A stretch of 23,046 nucleotides of DNA from Clostridia bacterium (GTDB lineage: Bacteria; Bacillota; Clostridia; Lachnospirales; WQUN01). The translations under genes were made by a program, and so were the position numbers. Of this stretch, positions 13,908 through 22,223 are shown piece after piece; positions within the stretch are counted from its first letter, which is position 1, and every line of letters starts with the position of its first letter. The notes under the pieces were generated by a model that made no database searches, had not been told where the DNA came from, and worked only from the letters and a program-made list of their open reading frames with translations. Where the stretch lies: positions 1 through 23,046 of the forward strand of contig BNUF01000020.1 in assembly GCA_025997155.1 (NCBI GenBank), read 5' to 3'.

Positions 13908-14744
13908 ATGATGCGTTCTTTATGGACGGGAGCGTCGGGTATGACGGCACAGCAGCTCAATGTCGATACCGTCGCGAACAACCTTGCAAACGTAAACACC
14001 ACAGGTTTCAAAAAAGAAAGACTCGAATTCAAGACATTATTATATCAGACAATGCAACGCGCCGATTTGGACGAGGCAAACCCTAGGTCGCGTCCCGTAA
14101 ACCTTCAGGTAGGCCACGGCGTTACGCCTGTCGTTTCGACAAAAACTTTCACGACGGGCAGTTTTCAACGCACAGACGACCCGCAGGACGTCGCAATCGA
14201 GGGCGACGGGTTCTTTGTGGTGCAAATTGATGAAAACGGCGTACAGCGTGAAATGTATACGAGGGACGGAGCGTTCAAAACCTCGATTATGGAGGACGGA
14301 AGTACGCTTCTCACCACCAGCGACGGCTACCCGATTCTTAACACCGACGGCGAATATATTATACTTCCCCCCGAAGTTCTTATGAAAGACGTTGCCGTTG
14401 ACGAGGACGGGCGTTTCAGCTATGTTGACCATGCGAACAACAACACCTTTGTCGACCTTGAGATGCAGTTTCAAATGGTGCAGTTTAGAAATCCCCAAGG
14501 GCTTGAGTCCGTCGGACGCAACCTCTACGGCATTACGGCGGCGTCGGGCGAAAAACTTCTGGAGGCGGAGGGCGAGACAAACTCCTCAAGCCGCCTGCGC
14601 CAGAACTTCCTTGAAATGTCAAACGTTTCCGTCGCCGACGAAATGGTGAGCCTAATCGTGGCGCAACGCGCCTATGAACTCAACTCGAAGGTTATCACCA
14701 CGAGCGACGAGATGCTCCAGTCGGCGAACGCCCTTAAGAGATAA
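13908..14744 (+). CDS. flhP: Flagellar basal-body rod protein, FlgG/FlhP type
   Basis: A 278-residue distal-rod type protein. The N-terminal motif is MMRSLWTGASGMTAQQLNVD, then NLANVNTTGFKKERLEFKTL, typical of FlgG. The core has IEGDGFFVVQI and TRDGAFKTS. The C-terminus reads NVSVADEMVSLIVAQRAYEL, then SDEMLQSANALKR, the canonical FlgG ending. GAGAGGGG precedes two consecutive ATG codons (13908 and 13911); the first is used. It is 12 bases upstream of the FlgJ-type gene in one operon with flhO. Confidence 0.94.
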   Translation: MMRSLWTGASGMTAQQLNVDTVANNLANVNTTGFKKERLEFKTLLYQTMQRADLDEANPRSRPVNLQVGHGVTPVVSTKTFTTGSFQRTDDPQDVAIEGDGFFVVQIDENGVQREMYTRDGAFKTSIMEDGSTLLTTSDGYPILNTDGEYIILPPEVLMKDVAVDEDGRFSYVDHANNNTFVDLEMQFQMVQFRNPQGLESVGRNLYGITAASGEKLLEAEGETNSSSRLRQNFLEMSNVSVADEMVSLIVAQRAYELNSKVITTSDEMLQSANALKR

Positions 14745-14756
14745 GCGGGGTGACTT

Positions 14757-15149
14757 ATGGATATTCAGGCACTTTCAACGGCAGCAAGTATGATTTCGGG
14801 CGCGTCGGGGGCTCAGGCGCGGGTCGACCTTAATGACGACATAAACAAAACCAATTCTTTCCAAGACGCGCTGAAAAGAGCCGCCGAGGAACAGGACGAC
14901 GCGAAACTCAAAAACGCCTGCGAAGAATTTGAGGCGTATTTCATTCAGACAATGTTTAAGGAAATGCGAAAAACCGTGGACACCTCAAAAAGTTATATCC
15001 CGATGACCAACGCCGACAACATATACCGCGATATGCTTGATGAGGAATACTCCAAAAACGCCGCGAAATCGGGCGGTATCGGGCTTGCCGCGATGATGTA
15101 CAAACAGATGAAACAAGAAGGCATCACGGAGTTCCCCTCACTTTCATAA
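14757..15149 (+). CDS. flgJ: Rod-binding protein, FlgJ N-terminal domain type
   Basis: A 130-residue protein corresponding to the rod-binding (rod-capping) domain of FlgJ. The signature is LKNACEEFEAYFIQTMFKEM with a C-terminal GGIGLAAMMYKQMKQE. The muramidase domain found in enteric FlgJ is absent, which is normal in many Bacillota, where a separate enzyme cuts the wall. AGCGGGGTG precedes ATG 14757. It is the last gene of the rod operon and is followed by a strong terminator. Confidence 0.9.
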   Translation: MDIQALSTAASMISGASGAQARVDLNDDINKTNSFQDALKRAAEEQDDAKLKNACEEFEAYFIQTMFKEMRKTVDTSKSYIPMTNADNIYRDMLDEEYSKNAAKSGGIGLAAMMYKQMKQEGITEFPSLS

Positions 15150-15153
15150 AAAT

Positions 15154-15178
15154 AACCCCCGCAAGGGGGCTTTTTTTT
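15154..15178 (+). terminator. Rho-independent terminator of the flagellar rod operon
   Basis: CCCCC (15156-15160) pairs with GGGGG (15165-15169) around a GCAA tetraloop, followed after one C by eight T (15171-15178). It lies just after the flgJ stop. Confidence 0.92.
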
Positions 15179-15179
15179 G

Positions 15180-15280
15180 TACACATTCCGTTTTCAATCA
15201 TCGGCAAGCACATTTTGAAACTTCCTTGAAGCGCGGAAGTTCCAAAATGCACTTCCCGATGTTTCAAACTGGAATGTGTA
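15180..15280. repeat. 101-bp imperfect palindrome, possible MITE
   Basis: The element folds about position 15230 without any gap. Paired blocks are 15180-15189 with 15271-15280 (TACACATTCC/GGAATGTGTA), 15199-15204 with 15256-15261, 15211-15217 with 15243-15249, and 15219-15225 with 15235-15241, leaving a 9-base loop. Most intervening positions also pair. The ends are TA...TA, as after insertion at a TA target. On the right it touches the stop codon of the small minus-strand gene. No coding capacity is seen. Confidence 0.75.
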
Positions 15281-15493
15281 TTAACCGTGGTACGCGCCGT
15301 ACTGCGGGTGTTCAACGCTCGTAATCATATCTTGGAGCTGGCTGGCGTGGAGTCCTTCTGTTTCGGCGAATTCGCGGAAACAAGAGCTTACGTTTTCGTC
15401 TTGGATTTCGCCCGCGTAGCCCATATAGTCGCGGATACGTTCTTGGGTGTCGAGGAGAGCTTTTTTGAGGTAGTCTGTGGTGTCGAGATGCAT
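15281..15493 (-). CDS. Small helical protein, possibly ferritin-like or coat-F-like
   Basis: A 70-residue protein with two amphipathic helices: about 6-32 (TDYLKKALLDTQERIRDYMG) and 35-57 (VSSCFREFAETEGLHASQL). The spacing of Glu and His (EFAETEGLH) recalls small rubrerythrin- or CotF-like four-helix proteins from spore formers, but half the usual length, so it would have to dimerise. The C-terminus ends VEHPQYGAYHG. GGAGGAAAACA precedes ATG 15493. It is a single gene converging on the flagellar operon, and its TAA stop directly abuts the palindrome at 15180-15280. Family assignment is tentative. Confidence 0.6.
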   Translation of the reverse strand: MHLDTTDYLKKALLDTQERIRDYMGYAGEIQDENVSSCFREFAETEGLHASQLQDMITSVEHPQYGAYHG

Positions 15494-15560
15494 TGTTTTC
15501 CTCCGTATTCTGTTTATTAAATTTCCCTTAAATTTATGTATATATAATTTACGGTATCAC

Positions 15561-15589
15561 TTGTTATTATTCAGAAAATGTGTTAATAT
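15561..15589 (+). promoter_or_regulatory. Probable promoter of the hybrid kinase gene
   Basis: TTGTTA (15561-15566) and TAATAT (15584-15589) are separated by 17 bases in an A+T-rich region, 31 bases before the kinase start. Each hexamer differs from consensus at two positions. Confidence 0.5.
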
Positions 15590-15620
15590 TTTAGGAACGG
15601 ACATAGACCGAGGTGATAAA

Positions 15621-18158
15621 ATGTTTATGAAGAACAGCGTCAAAGACGGCGTGTTGAATATTTTGCTGAATAACCTTAACACGGCGGTTTGGGACTTCAA
15701 TTTGCCCAAACTGACCTACTTCAACGAAAGTTGGTGGACGCTGACGGGATATTCGCCCGACGAATTCGAGAGCGTAATCGACGCATACGAAACGATAGTA
15801 CACAAAGAGGATAAGGAGCGGATTCGCGCGCGTTTTTCCTCTCTCGCCTCGAAAAAAACGACTTTTTCAGACGAGGTTTTTCGGATATACACAAAGAGCG
15901 GCGAAATGGTTTTCGTGCATGAACAGATTACTATCACGGGATACAACCAGAACGGCGAGGTGACGCGCCTTGCGGGAATTTTGCGCAACCTTACGGGGAA
16001 CACGCTGAACGACAAGTTAAAAGACGTTTCCGAGAGTATCAGGCGCGACCTGCAAATTTCCAACCAGACGGCTATGGCTATGTTCGAGAACAGCCCGAGC
16101 CTTAATTTGTTGTTTAACAGTAAATACCAACTCATAAATTGCAACAGCGCGACGATAAGATTTTTGAACTTCACGAAGACCAAAGAGGAGATTTTGCGGG
16201 ATTTCCACATAATGGTAAAGGAAATGATTCCGCAAACCCAAGGAAACGAATCTTTTACGATGCTGCAGCGTCTTAAGACGGCGGCGCGAATCGGCGACCT
16301 TGAGTTTGAGACGTTTTTTGACCTTGACGGGAAATTGTCGCCCTTGCGGGTTACTCTCAAGAGGATTCCCTATGAGGACAGTTTCGCAATCGTAATGTAT
16401 ATCACGGACTTGAGCCAGATTCACGACATACAGGCAAAACTCATACAGCGCGACCGCCTTCTTTTGACTGTAAACAGCGTGGCGACGCTTCTTCTTGAAA
16501 ATATCGAAAATTCGAGTTACGCCAAGATTAAAGAGGCGTTAAAACTCTTGTCGGAGGCGATAAACGTCGACCGCGCCTTTTTGTGGGAGAACCACATTGA
16601 AACGGACGCGGACGGCAGAAAATTCGTAATGAGCCGTCAGGTTTGCGTGTGGAGCAAGGACGAAAGCCGCACGGAGCTTGTGGATTTGCCTTTTAAAGAC
16701 GTGCTTAACAACTTCCCGCAGATTCATAACGACAATGACGGGATTGTGTCGCGTATGGAAATCATAAATATGCGGCGAAAGGAGTTCCCCCCCCACAGCG
16801 TCGACGAAAACGCGATAGTCGGAATGAAATCGATACTCGCCACCCCGATTATGTGGCGCAACGCTTTCTGGGGCTTTATCACCTTTGAGGACTACGTTCA
16901 CGAGAGATATTTTTCGCGCGAAGAGGAAAACATTATAAGTTCGGGCGGTATTCTTATCGCGTCCGCGCAAATGCTCGACGAAACGATGAAAAAACTTACC
17001 TTGGCGAAAGAGGAGGCAATCGCGGGGAGTATGGCGAAATCGGAGTTTCTCTCGCGAATGAGCCACGAAATCCGCACGCCCATGAACGCGATTATCGGAA
17101 TGGCGGAGATTGCCAAACGCTCCAGCGACATGGCGCGTATCAAAGCTTGTATCGTCAAGATTGACGATTCGTCACAGCAACTCTTAAGCATAATAAACGA
17201 CGTTCTCGATATGTCAAAAATCGAGTCGGGCAAATTTGAAATCGTCAACGAGGAATTTGATTTTGACAAAATGATACAACACGTCGCGAACCTTACCCAA
17301 GTCAAAGTTTTGGAAAAAAGCCAGATTTTCAACATAGAGTTTTCGGCAAAATTTGAACGCACGATTGTCGCGGACGAGCTGCGGCTTTCGCAAGTGCTTA
17401 TTAACCTTATCACAAACGCCGTGAAGTTTACGCCCGAGGGCGGCACGATAACGCTTATCATAAAAAAACACATAAACCCTGACGACACCGCCCAGCTGCG
17501 CGTCGAGGTAAAAGACAACGGCATAGGCATTTCCGCGGAGGCTCAGGCGCGGCTTTTCACCTCCTTTGAACAGGCGGACAAGAGTATCACAAGGCGTTTC
17601 GGCGGGACGGGGCTGGGGCTTGCAATATGTAAAAAGATAATAAACCTGATGGGCGGGCATATCTGGGTCGAGAGCGAAGAGGGGCGGGGGTCGTCGTTTA
17701 TCTTTGACGTGTCGATTAAGCGCGGCACATCTCTCACGGAGACAGTCCAAAATAACGGCGTCGAATTTTCGGACTACCGCTGGGAAAACAAACGCGTGCT
17801 TATCGTCGACGATATCGAGATTAACCGTGAAATCCTTATCTCTCTGCTTGAAGACACGGGCGTTGTTATCGAATCCAGCGAGGACGGCTTACATTCGCTC
17901 AACCGATTCAAAAACGGCGAAACCTTTGACCTTGTGCTTATGGATATGCAGATGCCCGTTATGGACGGGCTTGTCGCGACGGAGGAAATACGCAAACTGG
18001 GGGCCGCCGTCCCGATTATCGCCATGACAGCGAACGCCTTTAAAGAAGATATCGACAAATGTATGCAGTCGGGTATGGACGGACATATCGCGAAACCGAT
18101 AGAAATCGACGAACTTATGCGGGTTATGTCGGAGCACTTTACGGAGGCCGTATTATGA
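15621..18158 (+). CDS. Cytoplasmic hybrid sensor histidine kinase (PAS-PAS-GAF-HisKA-HATPase-REC)
   Basis: An 845-residue kinase without signal peptide or membrane helices, so it senses internal signals. Domain order: PAS (about 10-125, NESWWTLTGYSPDEFESVI), second PAS (about 145-265), GAF-like (about 285-455), HisKA with phospho-acceptor His482 in SHEIRTPMNAIIGMAEIAK, HATPase_c with the N box (NLITNAVKF), G1 (DNGIGIS) and G2 (GGTGLGLAI), and a C-terminal receiver with acceptor Asp775 (VLMDMQMPVMDG). It would pass phosphate from His482 to Asp775 and then probably to a separate phosphotransfer protein, none of which is seen here. Start 15621 has GAGGTGATAAA directly before it; longer upstream frames lack a ribosome site. 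The stop overlaps the acetyltransferase start (ATGA). No DNA-binding output domain is present. Confidence 0.93.
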   Translation: MFMKNSVKDGVLNILLNNLNTAVWDFNLPKLTYFNESWWTLTGYSPDEFESVIDAYETIVHKEDKERIRARFSSLASKKTTFSDEVFRIYTKSGEMVFVHEQITITGYNQNGEVTRLAGILRNLTGNTLNDKLKDVSESIRRDLQISNQTAMAMFENSPSLNLLFNSKYQLINCNSATIRFLNFTKTKEEILRDFHIMVKEMIPQTQGNESFTMLQRLKTAARIGDLEFETFFDLDGKLSPLRVTLKRIPYEDSFAIVMYITDLSQIHDIQAKLIQRDRLLLTVNSVATLLLENIENSSYAKIKEALKLLSEAINVDRAFLWENHIETDADGRKFVMSRQVCVWSKDESRTELVDLPFKDVLNNFPQIHNDNDGIVSRMEIINMRRKEFPPHSVDENAIVGMKSILATPIMWRNAFWGFITFEDYVHERYFSREEENIISSGGILIASAQMLDETMKKLTLAKEEAIAGSMAKSEFLSRMSHEIRTPMNAIIGMAEIAKRSSDMARIKACIVKIDDSSQQLLSIINDVLDMSKIESGKFEIVNEEFDFDKMIQHVANLTQVKVLEKSQIFNIEFSAKFERTIVADELRLSQVLINLITNAVKFTPEGGTITLIIKKHINPDDTAQLRVEVKDNGIGISAEAQARLFTSFEQADKSITRRFGGTGLGLAICKKIINLMGGHIWVESEEGRGSSFIFDVSIKRGTSLTETVQNNGVEFSDYRWENKRVLIVDDIEINREILISLLEDTGVVIESSEDGLHSLNRFKNGETFDLVLMDMQMPVMDGLVATEEIRKLGAAVPIIAMTANAFKEDIDKCMQSGMDGHIAKPIEIDELMRVMSEHFTEAVL

Positions 18159-18727
18159 GCGAGCTTTTTTGGGAGAGCGCGGATATAGCGGTTAGGGCGT
18201 TTGAACCCGCCGACCTTGAACGAGTCATAAACGAAAGACATACCCTAAACTCCGCGAAAGACTGGTATTATGACGAAATCGGATTGCCCAGCTCTGAAAA
18301 GTCACTGCGCGAAAAATACGACAAACTCCTTGAAGGATACAACGATAACTTCCTTTTTGCGGTATACGACAAAAACGGTACATACGCGGGCGAAGTCTGG
18401 GTCTGGGACACAAACCGAAGGGCGGGAGTAGTCCGCCAAGGTATTTTCACAGAACCGCAGTTTCGCGGGAGGGGCGTCGCGAAACAAGCTCTCGCTCTGG
18501 TCCTTGACTACTACTTCAACGAACTTAATTACCGCAAATCCGCCACTTACGTCTTCTCTTTCAACGAACCCTCAATCCGATTTCACGATAAATTCGGCTA
18601 CACCGTCGAGGGCGTACTCAAAGAGGACATTTACACACGCGGAAAATACGCCGACAAACTCTGCTATGCCCTATTCCGCGACAATTTCAACGCCCTCCAC
18701 AAAAATCTGCTCTGGGAGAACAGATAA
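18155..18727 (+). CDS. GNAT-family N-acetyltransferase
   Basis: A 190-residue acetyltransferase of the RimJ/RimL-like GNAT type. The acetyl-CoA pyrophosphate loop is at 102-109 (QFRGRGVA), after a strand typical of the fold (VVRQGIFTEP). The C-terminal part (NEPSIRFHDKFGYTVEGVLKED) is a common GNAT ending. The substrate cannot be told from sequence and could be a protein N-terminus, an amino acid or a small molecule. The gene overlaps the kinase stop by four bases (ATGA), so it is translationally coupled to it. It converges directly on the HD-GYP gene with no gap between the two stop codons, leaving no room for a terminator. Confidence 0.88.
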   Translation: MSELFWESADIAVRAFEPADLERVINERHTLNSAKDWYYDEIGLPSSEKSLREKYDKLLEGYNDNFLFAVYDKNGTYAGEVWVWDTNRRAGVVRQGIFTEPQFRGRGVAKQALALVLDYYFNELNYRKSATYVFSFNEPSIRFHDKFGYTVEGVLKEDIYTRGKYADKLCYALFRDNFNALHKNLLWENR

Positions 18728-21184
18728 TCAACCGTAGATTTGCCGCCGCACCTTCTCGAATTCCTCGTGGATTTCGGCGAAGAGGTCGGTGATTACGGGG
18801 TCAAAGTGCGTGCCGCGTCCCTCTTTGATAATGTTCACAGAGGTTTCGTGGGAAAACGGCGTTTTGTAGGCGCGTTCGGAGGTGAGCGCGTCATACACGT
18901 CGGCGACCGCCATAATCCTCCCTTGGAGCGGGATATCGCTCCCTGCCAGGCGGTTGGGGTAGCCGCTGCCGTCCCATTTTTCGTGGTGGGAGATTGCGAA
19001 AGTCTTCGCGTAGTAGAGAAAATCGCCCTGCGGTGTGGTTTCCTCTATTTTTTCTATGATTTTTTCGCCCATTGAGGAATGTTCTTTCATTGCGACAAAT
19101 TCCTCCTCCGTCAGCTTTCCCGGTTTTTGGAGAATCGCGTCGCTTACCGAAATTTTCCCGACATCGTGAAGCTGGCAGGACTGCAAAAGCAGGGGGATAT
19201 CCCATTTGTCGACTTCTTCCTTGTAGATGCCCCGAGCTTTCATGGCGTACACAAGGATTTTTAGGTACCTTTGAGTGCGTTCGATATGCCCGCCCGTGTT
19301 GCCGTCACGGCTTTCCACAAGGTCGGATATGGTTATGAGGATTGAGTTTTGAAGTTCCATAACTTTCGCGGTTTTTTCGTCCACCATATCCTGAAGATTC
19401 GCGTTAAAATCCTCTAGCTGTCTGTTGTATTCGCGCTGGCGGTTTACCTGTATGTTCCGCCCTATTATGATTAGCAGGATAATCGCCGACGCGGCAGCTA
19501 TAATATACCTTGTGTGCAGTTTCGCCATCTGTGTGCTGTAATCGAAAACCTTGTGCGTCCAGTTGTCGGAAATCTGGCGGGTGTCGGCTAGGAGCTGCGC
19601 CTCGGTCATTATGTTTCTAAGGGAGGTTTGCGTCAAAGGGAACCCGAAATATAAGTCGGCGCTGCCGAGAAACCTCTTGTTTATCTTGAAACCAGGGCGT
19701 TCGTTGTAGTTCATCACACTAAGCAGTAGATTTTCCGACCCCATAATCAAACCGACCTCGCCCTTCTCCAAACCGTCAAAGGCGGCGGAAACGGAGGCGT
19801 ATTCGGTGATATGCTGGTGATTCGGAAACCAGCGCAGAAACATTTCGGACTGCTCGGAGTCCTTGATAAGCCCGACGCGAAACGCGGGGACTTGCTTGAA
19901 CTCGACGGCGGGGTAATCGTTTTTCGATATGAGGGCGTATTCGTCGGAATAGTACGGCACGCCCCCCAAAATGAATTTTCCGCCGCGTTCGGGGTGATTC
20001 ATAAGTTCCGCCATAACGGTATCCTTGCCGCTGAATTCGTTTATCAAATCCGCGCGGCTTAGATTGGGTTCGTTCGCGGCGACAAAAGTAATCCCCGAAA
20101 TTTCGGAGATTTGTTTCAGAGTGTCAACGGCGATACCCTGCCATTCGTTTTCTTTTTTGTTGTAAAAAGACGTGGGGTATTCGTCATACGCAAGCGCAAC
20201 GAGTACGGGCTTGTCTGATTCCTGAAGTCTAAGCAGTTCCTCGCGGTCGCCGAAACTCAGGCGCGTGTATAACTGCTGACCCAGATACTCCATATACCCT
20301 TTGTCATACATTTCCCGAAGTTCCTGTCTCACGCCTGGAGCGTTTATGTACGCGTCAAGCGCGTCTATAATCGGGGCGAGCTCACGGTTTTTCGCGGATA
20401 TCGGGAGGTCGTCGTATATAAGCGGAAAGATTTCGTAGGAAACGACGTTTTTGTACATAGCAAAGGAGCTTTGGGCGACGCCCGCGTCAAAAAACGCGTC
20501 GACTTTGCCGTCGAGAATCAGTTTGTACGCCGCGTCATAATCGGGAGCTTCGATTATCTCGATTGATTTGAAGTGTTTTTCAAGTCCTTGCAGGATTTCC
20601 TCTTTGTTAAGTTTTGAAAAGGCCAAGTCTCCGTTTGGCACAAACCCAAGCCTGACGGTAAGTCCCGCGTTTGCAATCGTTTCGGGACTCACGCGGTTAT
20701 TAAGACGGTACATTTTGAGGACGCGCTGGGCGACGGCAGCTGTCGAAATGTAGTCTTGCCTTAACGCGTCGCTTTCGACAAACGCGTCGGTAAAGTCGAC
20801 CTCAAATTCGTCCAGGTGTTTTTGTAAACCCTCGTGCGTGTAAATCCGCACCTCGAACGGAATGTCAAAAAGTTCGGAAAGACGCTCGCAAAGAAGGGAA
20901 TTGTACCCCCGCACCTCTCCGAAGTAGGTATAAAAAGTCTCGGTGTTTGACACCGCGCCAAAGGTAAACCCCGTATGTTTTTGTTTGCGCGAATCCTTTA
21001 ACGCCTCGACGGCGGCTATGGTTTTCTTTGACAGATTCGGGATATCCTTATAGCTCTTGATTTCCTTCGCGGAATCAGACGAGAGCGAAATAGAATAATT
21101 TGCCGCCGATTCGCAGGCAAAAAGCGTCAGAAGAAATAAAGCCATAACAAACGATAACGCCCTTTTATATGCTTTTATGTACAT
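18728..21184 (-). CDS. Solute-binding-domain sensor with HD-GYP phosphodiesterase output
   Basis: An 818-residue membrane sensor. The N-terminus is a signal peptide with a possible lipobox (LFAC, Cys24), which is imperfect. Two SBP_bac_3-type periplasmic-binding domains follow: about 60-305 and 325-545. A transmembrane helix is at about 560-578 and a short coiled coil (NRQLEDFNANLQDMVDEKTA) precedes an HD-GYP domain. The metal motif HD is at 673-674 (LHDVGKISV), and HHEKWDGSGYP begins at His733. AVADVYDALTSERAYK follows. HD-GYP domains hydrolyse cyclic di-GMP, and the key residues are intact, so the protein probably lowers cyclic di-GMP in response to an external ligand such as an amino acid. 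GGGGAG precedes ATG 21184. It lies downstream of efp, separated by the inverted-repeat element at 21213-21377. Confidence 0.92.
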   Translation of the reverse strand: MYIKAYKRALSFVMALFLLTLFACESAANYSISLSSDSAKEIKSYKDIPNLSKKTIAAVEALKDSRKQKHTGFTFGAVSNTETFYTYFGEVRGYNSLLCERLSELFDIPFEVRIYTHEGLQKHLDEFEVDFTDAFVESDALRQDYISTAAVAQRVLKMYRLNNRVSPETIANAGLTVRLGFVPNGDLAFSKLNKEEILQGLEKHFKSIEIIEAPDYDAAYKLILDGKVDAFFDAGVAQSSFAMYKNVVSYEIFPLIYDDLPISAKNRELAPIIDALDAYINAPGVRQELREMYDKGYMEYLGQQLYTRLSFGDREELLRLQESDKPVLVALAYDEYPTSFYNKKENEWQGIAVDTLKQISEISGITFVAANEPNLSRADLINEFSGKDTVMAELMNHPERGGKFILGGVPYYSDEYALISKNDYPAVEFKQVPAFRVGLIKDSEQSEMFLRWFPNHQHITEYASVSAAFDGLEKGEVGLIMGSENLLLSVMNYNERPGFKINKRFLGSADLYFGFPLTQTSLRNIMTEAQLLADTRQISDNWTHKVFDYSTQMAKLHTRYIIAAASAIILLIIIGRNIQVNRQREYNRQLEDFNANLQDMVDEKTAKVMELQNSILITISDLVESRDGNTGGHIERTQRYLKILVYAMKARGIYKEEVDKWDIPLLLQSCQLHDVGKISVSDAILQKPGKLTEEEFVAMKEHSSMGEKIIEKIEETTPQGDFLYYAKTFAISHHEKWDGSGYPNRLAGSDIPLQGRIMAVADVYDALTSERAYKTPFSHETSVNIIKEGRGTHFDPVITDLFAEIHEEFEKVRRQIYG

Positions 21185-21212
21185 GACTTATCTCCCCGAA
21201 AAAAGAGCTCTT

Positions 21213-21377
21213 AGAGTCTGTTCAGTATCTCGCTTTTGGAGGATTTTCGAGCAGGTTTTTCGCCTTACAAGGAAGCGGCGACGACGCACACTCCTAAGCA
21301 GTTTGCTAGGAGCCGCTGACGCAGTACGGCGGAAAAGATGCCGAAAAGACCCAAAATGGAGATGCTGAACAGGCTCT
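21213..21377. repeat. 165-bp inverted-repeat element between efp and the HD-GYP gene
   Basis: The ends are inverted copies: 21213-21231 pairs with 21359-21377 across 19 positions with only two G-T pairs. Pairing continues inward (TTTTGG/CCAAAA, TTTTCG/CGAAAA, then 21256-21264 with 21328-21336, AGCGGC/GCCGCT), giving imperfect arms of roughly 50 bp. A central hairpin CTCCTAAGCA/TGCTAGGAG lies at 21291-21312. The right end shares its last base with the efp stop codon. No clear target duplication or coding capacity is visible. It could be a MITE, a decayed insertion sequence, or a structured RNA. Confidence 0.8.
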
Positions 21378-21934
21378 CACACACGTCCCAGATATTCGCC
21401 CGTTCTCGTGTCAATTTTTATTTTTTCGCCGATTGAGAGGAAGAGAGGAACGTTGATTGTAGCTCCCGTTTCGACAGTCGCGGGTTTGTTGCCGCCTGTC
21501 GTGGTGTCGCCCTTAAAGCCCGGTTCGGTCTCGGTGATTACCAATTCGACAAAAAGCGACGGTTCGATTCCGAAAACATTTCCGTTGTGGGAAAGTATCT
21601 TTACGACGTCGTTTTCTTTTACGAATTTCAAAGAATCGCCCACTTCGGACGCGTTTATGGCAATTTGCTCATAGTTTTCAACGTCCATAAAGTGGTAGAG
21701 GTCGTCTGTGGCGTACAGATACTGCATATCCTTGCGTTCGATATGCGCCTGCGGCATCTTTTCAGACGGACGAAAAGTGCGTTCGACCACGCCGCCCGAA
21801 ACGAGATTTTTAAGTTTTGTGCGGACAAACGCCGCGCCTTTGCCCGGTTTAACGTGCTGAAACTCGATTATAACAAAAATATCGTTGTCTACCTCAACGG
21901 TTACGCCGTTTCTAAATTCACTTGCTGAAATCAT
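21377..21934 (-). CDS. efp: Translation elongation factor P
   Basis: A 185-residue EF-P, which relieves ribosome stalling at proline runs. The N-terminal KOW-like domain carries the acceptor loop KPGKGAAF with Lys32, the position modified in many bacteria. The two OB-type domains and the C-terminal [10 protein letters not shown] ending are normal. TAGGAGG precedes ATG 21934. It is the last gene of yqeG-comFB-efp, 15 bases after comFB. Its TGA stop is directly followed by a 165-bp inverted repeat. Confidence 0.96.
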   Translation of the reverse strand: MISASEFRNGVTVEVDNDIFVIIEFQHVKPGKGAAFVRTKLKNLVSGGVVERTFRPSEKMPQAHIERKDMQYLYATDDLYHFMDVENYEQIAINASEVGDSLKFVKENDVVKILSHNGNVFGIEPSLFVELVITETEPGFKGDTTTGGNKPATVETGATINVPLFLSIGEKIKIDTRTGEYLGRV

Positions 21935-21949
21935 AAGTAGAGCCTCCTA

Positions 21950-22222
21950 TTAGTCGTGACGCGGATTTTTTGACACAATAACAACCGCCTTAGAGAGCGC
22001 GGCGACAATGTCGACTTCGAATTGTTGGCGGAGAGAGGCAATTTTCGTATACAGTTCGCCTTTTTTGGTGACGACGTACTTCGCCGGCAGAGAATTCAGC
22101 GCGATAGCCGTGACGTCAAGCCTGCATTTGTCGCAGGTGCAAGAGTGCATATTTTTTAATATGTCGTCAAGCGCGTCTTCTACGCAATCGTTCATATAAT
22201 TCTTTATAACCTCAGTTGCCAT
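21950..22222 (-). CDS. comFB: ComFB-family protein
   Basis: A 90-residue protein of the late-competence ComFB family. The diagnostic segment is MATEVIKNYMNDCVEDALDD, with cysteines at 28, 30 and 33 (CTCDKCRLDVTAIALNSLPAKY), a probable metal site. Family members have been reported to bind cyclic dinucleotides such as cyclic di-GMP, which would fit the HD-GYP gene nearby. GGAGGG precedes ATG 22222, which lies one base after the yqeG stop. Longer upstream starts would overlap yqeG and lack such a site. It is probably translationally coupled to yqeG and co-transcribed with efp. Confidence 0.85.
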   Translation of the reverse strand: MATEVIKNYMNDCVEDALDDILKNMHSCTCDKCRLDVTAIALNSLPAKYVVTKKGELYTKIASLRQQFEVDIVAALSKAVVIVSKNPRHD

Positions 22223-22223
22223 T

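Noticed and set aside
21177..21368. Plus-strand frame through the inverted repeat (63 codons)
   Set aside because: It is basic low-complexity sequence from reading through the palindrome, without a ribosome site; the element itself is the real feature.
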